Source: Actinomycetes bacterium
GTDB lineage: Bacteria > Actinomycetota > Acidimicrobiia > Acidimicrobiales > RAAP-2
Direction: 5' to 3'
Length of the DNA: 14,012 nt
NCBI GenBank assembly: GCA_021781315.1
Contig: JAJXXB010000194.1
Coordinates: 1-14,012 of the forward strand
The stretch's first letter is position 1. Each line of letters begins with the position of its first letter. A program made the position numbers and the translations under genes. Shown here piece by piece: positions 12,623-14,012 of the stretch. The notes beneath the pieces are model-generated. The model searched no databases, was not told the DNA's origin, and saw nothing but the letters and a program-made list of their open reading frames with translations.

Positions 12623-14012
12623 ATGGCCGACGCCCCCGCCCCCGCCGCGGCGCCCATCGAGATCGGCACCACGGTCGCCCTCAGCGAGGGAGTTCGCGTC
12701 TACGAGCGCCGCTACCTCGCCGGCGGGGCCCCGTGGCGTCTGCTGCGCGTGTCGAGCGCAGCCGGCGACGTCGTGGCGCGCTGGGCCGGGGGCGGCACCG
12801 TCGAACCCGGCGAGGGCGTGCTGGCGCGGACCCTCATCGACCAGGGCCTGCTCGAGGCGCGCCACGCACGCGTCGGCGTCACGGATCAGGTCGACGTCAT
12901 CATCGCCACGTGCGACGAGGAGCGATTGGACGAGCTGCTCGCGCGACTGACCGGTCTGTCGGTGACCGTGGTCGATGACGCGTCACGCGACCCGTCGCGG
13001 GTCGAGGACGCCACGCGGGCGGTCGGCGCGCGCCTCGTGCGACTCGACGAGAACGTGGGACCCGCGGCCGCGCGCAACCGCGGCCTGGCCGCGACCACGC
13101 GCCCCCTCGTCTGGTTCCTCGACGCCGACGTGGATCTCGACAACGCCGTGGGCGTGCTCGAGCGGCTCGCGCGTCACGTCGCCGATCCACGGGTGGGCGC
13201 CGTCGCCCCGCGCGTCGTCGGTGCCCCGGGGCCGAGCGTGCGCGAGCGATTCGAACGCCTCGCGAGCCCGCTCGACCTCGGCGGCCGGTCGGGTCTCGTG
13301 CGACCCGGGGCGCTGGTCTCCTACGTGCCGGCCGCCTGTTTACTCGCTCGTCGCGATGCCCTGGGCGATGGATTCGACGAGTCCCTGCGCGTCGGCGAGG
13401 ACGTCGACCTAGTGTGGCGTCTTGACGAAGCGGGGTGGCTGGTGCGCTACGACGCGCGCGTCAGCGTGCACCATCGCGCCCGCGAGACCTGGCGCGACTG
13501 GTTCGCCCAGCGCGTGGCGTACGGCGCCTCGGCCGGGCCGCTCGCCGCGCGCCACGGCCGGCGCCTCGCACCGCTGCGCGCCGACGTGGCCGCGCTCGCC
13601 ACATGGGGACTCCTCCTCGCCGGGCGGCCCGTGGCGAGCCTGGCCGCGGCCGTGCGGGTGCGCGACGACGTCGCGGCGCGACTCGACGGCGAGAACCGGG
13701 TGGCCACCCTCCTCACCGTGAGGGCGCTGTCGAGTGGCCTCGCGGCGAGCGCGCGCTCTCTCACCCGCAGCTACGCGCCGGTGCTGGTGGTGGGAGCCCT
13801 CGCTCGGCCCACGCGCAGACGCGCGCTGGCGCTACTCGCCCTGGGATATTGGTGGCGCTGGCGTGGTCAGCGCCCGCACGTAAGCGACGTCCTGCTCGGG
13901 GCGGCCGACGACGCGGCCTACGCGATCGGGCTCTGGCGCGGCGCCTGGCGCGAGCGATCGATCGCGGCCCTCGCGCCCGAGGTGCGCGGACTCGATCGCC
14001 TCGTCGCTCGCC
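12623..14012 (+). CDS. mftF: Mycofactocin glycosyltransferase MftF, 3'-truncated by window edge
   Basis: The frame runs from the ATG at 12623 to the end of the window (463 codons) without a stop, so the end is missing. Residues from about 90 form a family-2 glycosyltransferase: VDVIIATCDEE, VVDDAS (116-121), NVGPAAARNRG (144-154), the metal-binding FLDADVDL (165-172) and the acceptor-side GEDVDLVWR (258-266). MftF adds beta-1,4-linked glucose units to the mycofactocin intermediate, making the oligoglycosylated cofactor found in mycobacteria. Residues about 18-80 (from ALSEGVRVYERRYLAGG) form a small separate domain that looks PqqD-like. The C-terminal third is hydrophobic and Arg-rich, probably membrane-associated. 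Unlike the mycobacterial arrangement, the gene is divergent from mftA-D. Family placement is supported by the adjacent mftA. Confidence 0.9.
   Translation, partial: MADAPAPAAAPIEIGTTVALSEGVRVYERRYLAGGAPWRLLRVSSAAGDVVARWAGGGTVEPGEGVLARTLIDQGLLEARHARVGVTDQVDVIIATCDEERLDELLARLTGLSVTVVDDASRDPSRVEDATRAVGARLVRLDENVGPAAARNRGLAATTRPLVWFLDADVDLDNAVGVLERLARHVADPRVGAVAPRVVGAPGPSVRERFERLASPLDLGGRSGLVRPGALVSYVPAACLLARRDALGDGFDESLRVGEDVDLVWRLDEAGWLVRYDARVSVHHRARETWRDWFAQRVAYGASAGPLAARHGRRLAPLRADVAALATWGLLLAGRPVASLAAAVRVRDDVAARLDGENRVATLLTVRALSSGLAASARSLTRSYAPVLVVGALARPTRRRALALLALGYWWRWRGQRPHVSDVLLGAADDAAYAIGLWRGAWRERSIAALAPEVRGLDRLVAR

Noticed and set aside
12451..12672. A 73-residue form of MftA starting at 12672
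   Set aside because: It would overlap the mftF start and the shared promoter; the 33-residue form has the ribosome-binding site and the expected leader.
12105..12950. A 281-codon plus-strand frame across mftA-mftC
   Set aside because: It crosses mftC, mftB, mftA and the divergent promoter and then overlaps mftF in a different frame; its product is low-complexity Arg/Ser/Pro.
1..14012. CRISPR arrays, tRNA genes, insertion sequences, prophage or defence genes
   Set aside because: No regularly spaced direct repeats, cloverleaf-like sequences, transposase motifs or nuclease/integrase motifs were seen; coding sequence accounts for nearly all of the window.

Overview
The window looks like chromosomal DNA from a high-GC actinobacterium. 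The GC-rich coding sequence with frequent GTG/TTG starts, the CydDC-type exporter, the mycofactocin cluster and the style of the secreted protein would fit Acidimicrobiia or relatives; this placement is inference. Genes are tightly packed, there is no gene-free stretch over about 125 bases, and I see no tRNA, rRNA, CRISPR array or insertion sequence. Both ends cut a gene: a CydC-type ABC exporter subunit on the left and the mycofactocin glycosyltransferase MftF on the right.

Left, 2-5937. The 3' part of cydC (+) ends tail-to-tail with a leftward run of six genes. From upstream to downstream these are a sulfide:quinone oxidoreductase-type flavoprotein, a 48-residue unknown peptide, a CsoR/CstR-family repressor with two Cys but no central His, a CoA-disulfide-reductase/rhodanese fusion, a 54-residue six-Cys peptide and a class I methyltransferase. 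At 5960-6019 a good sigma70-type promoter carries two copies of the C-tract/G-tract inverted repeat typical of CsoR-family operators, one between -35 and -10 and one just after the predicted start. The best reading is a sulfide/persulfide detoxification operon that its own encoded CstR-like persulfide sensor represses: SQR oxidises sulfide, and the CoADR-rhodanese processes the resulting low-molecular-weight persulfides. The roles of the 48-aa peptide, the six-Cys peptide and the methyltransferase are not known.

Middle, 6061-9014. A secreted beta-propeller protein with a Cys-containing C-terminal tail and visibly lower GC stands alone. Upstream of it is homospermidine synthase (hss), which starts with TTG.

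Right, 9074-14012. This is a mycofactocin (RiPP redox cofactor) locus. On the minus strand lie mftA (33-aa precursor ending IDGLCGVY), mftB, mftC (radical SAM/SPASM), mftD (FMN enzyme) and an SDR dehydrogenase with the mycofactocin-type insertion; spacing is 4 nt, an 11-nt overlap, 40 nt and a 4-nt overlap. mftF is transcribed divergently across a 70-bp gap that holds an imperfect 16-bp palindrome. Together these genes make the modified and glycosylated C-terminal Val-Tyr cofactor and supply one candidate dehydrogenase that uses it. mftE and mftG are not in the window.
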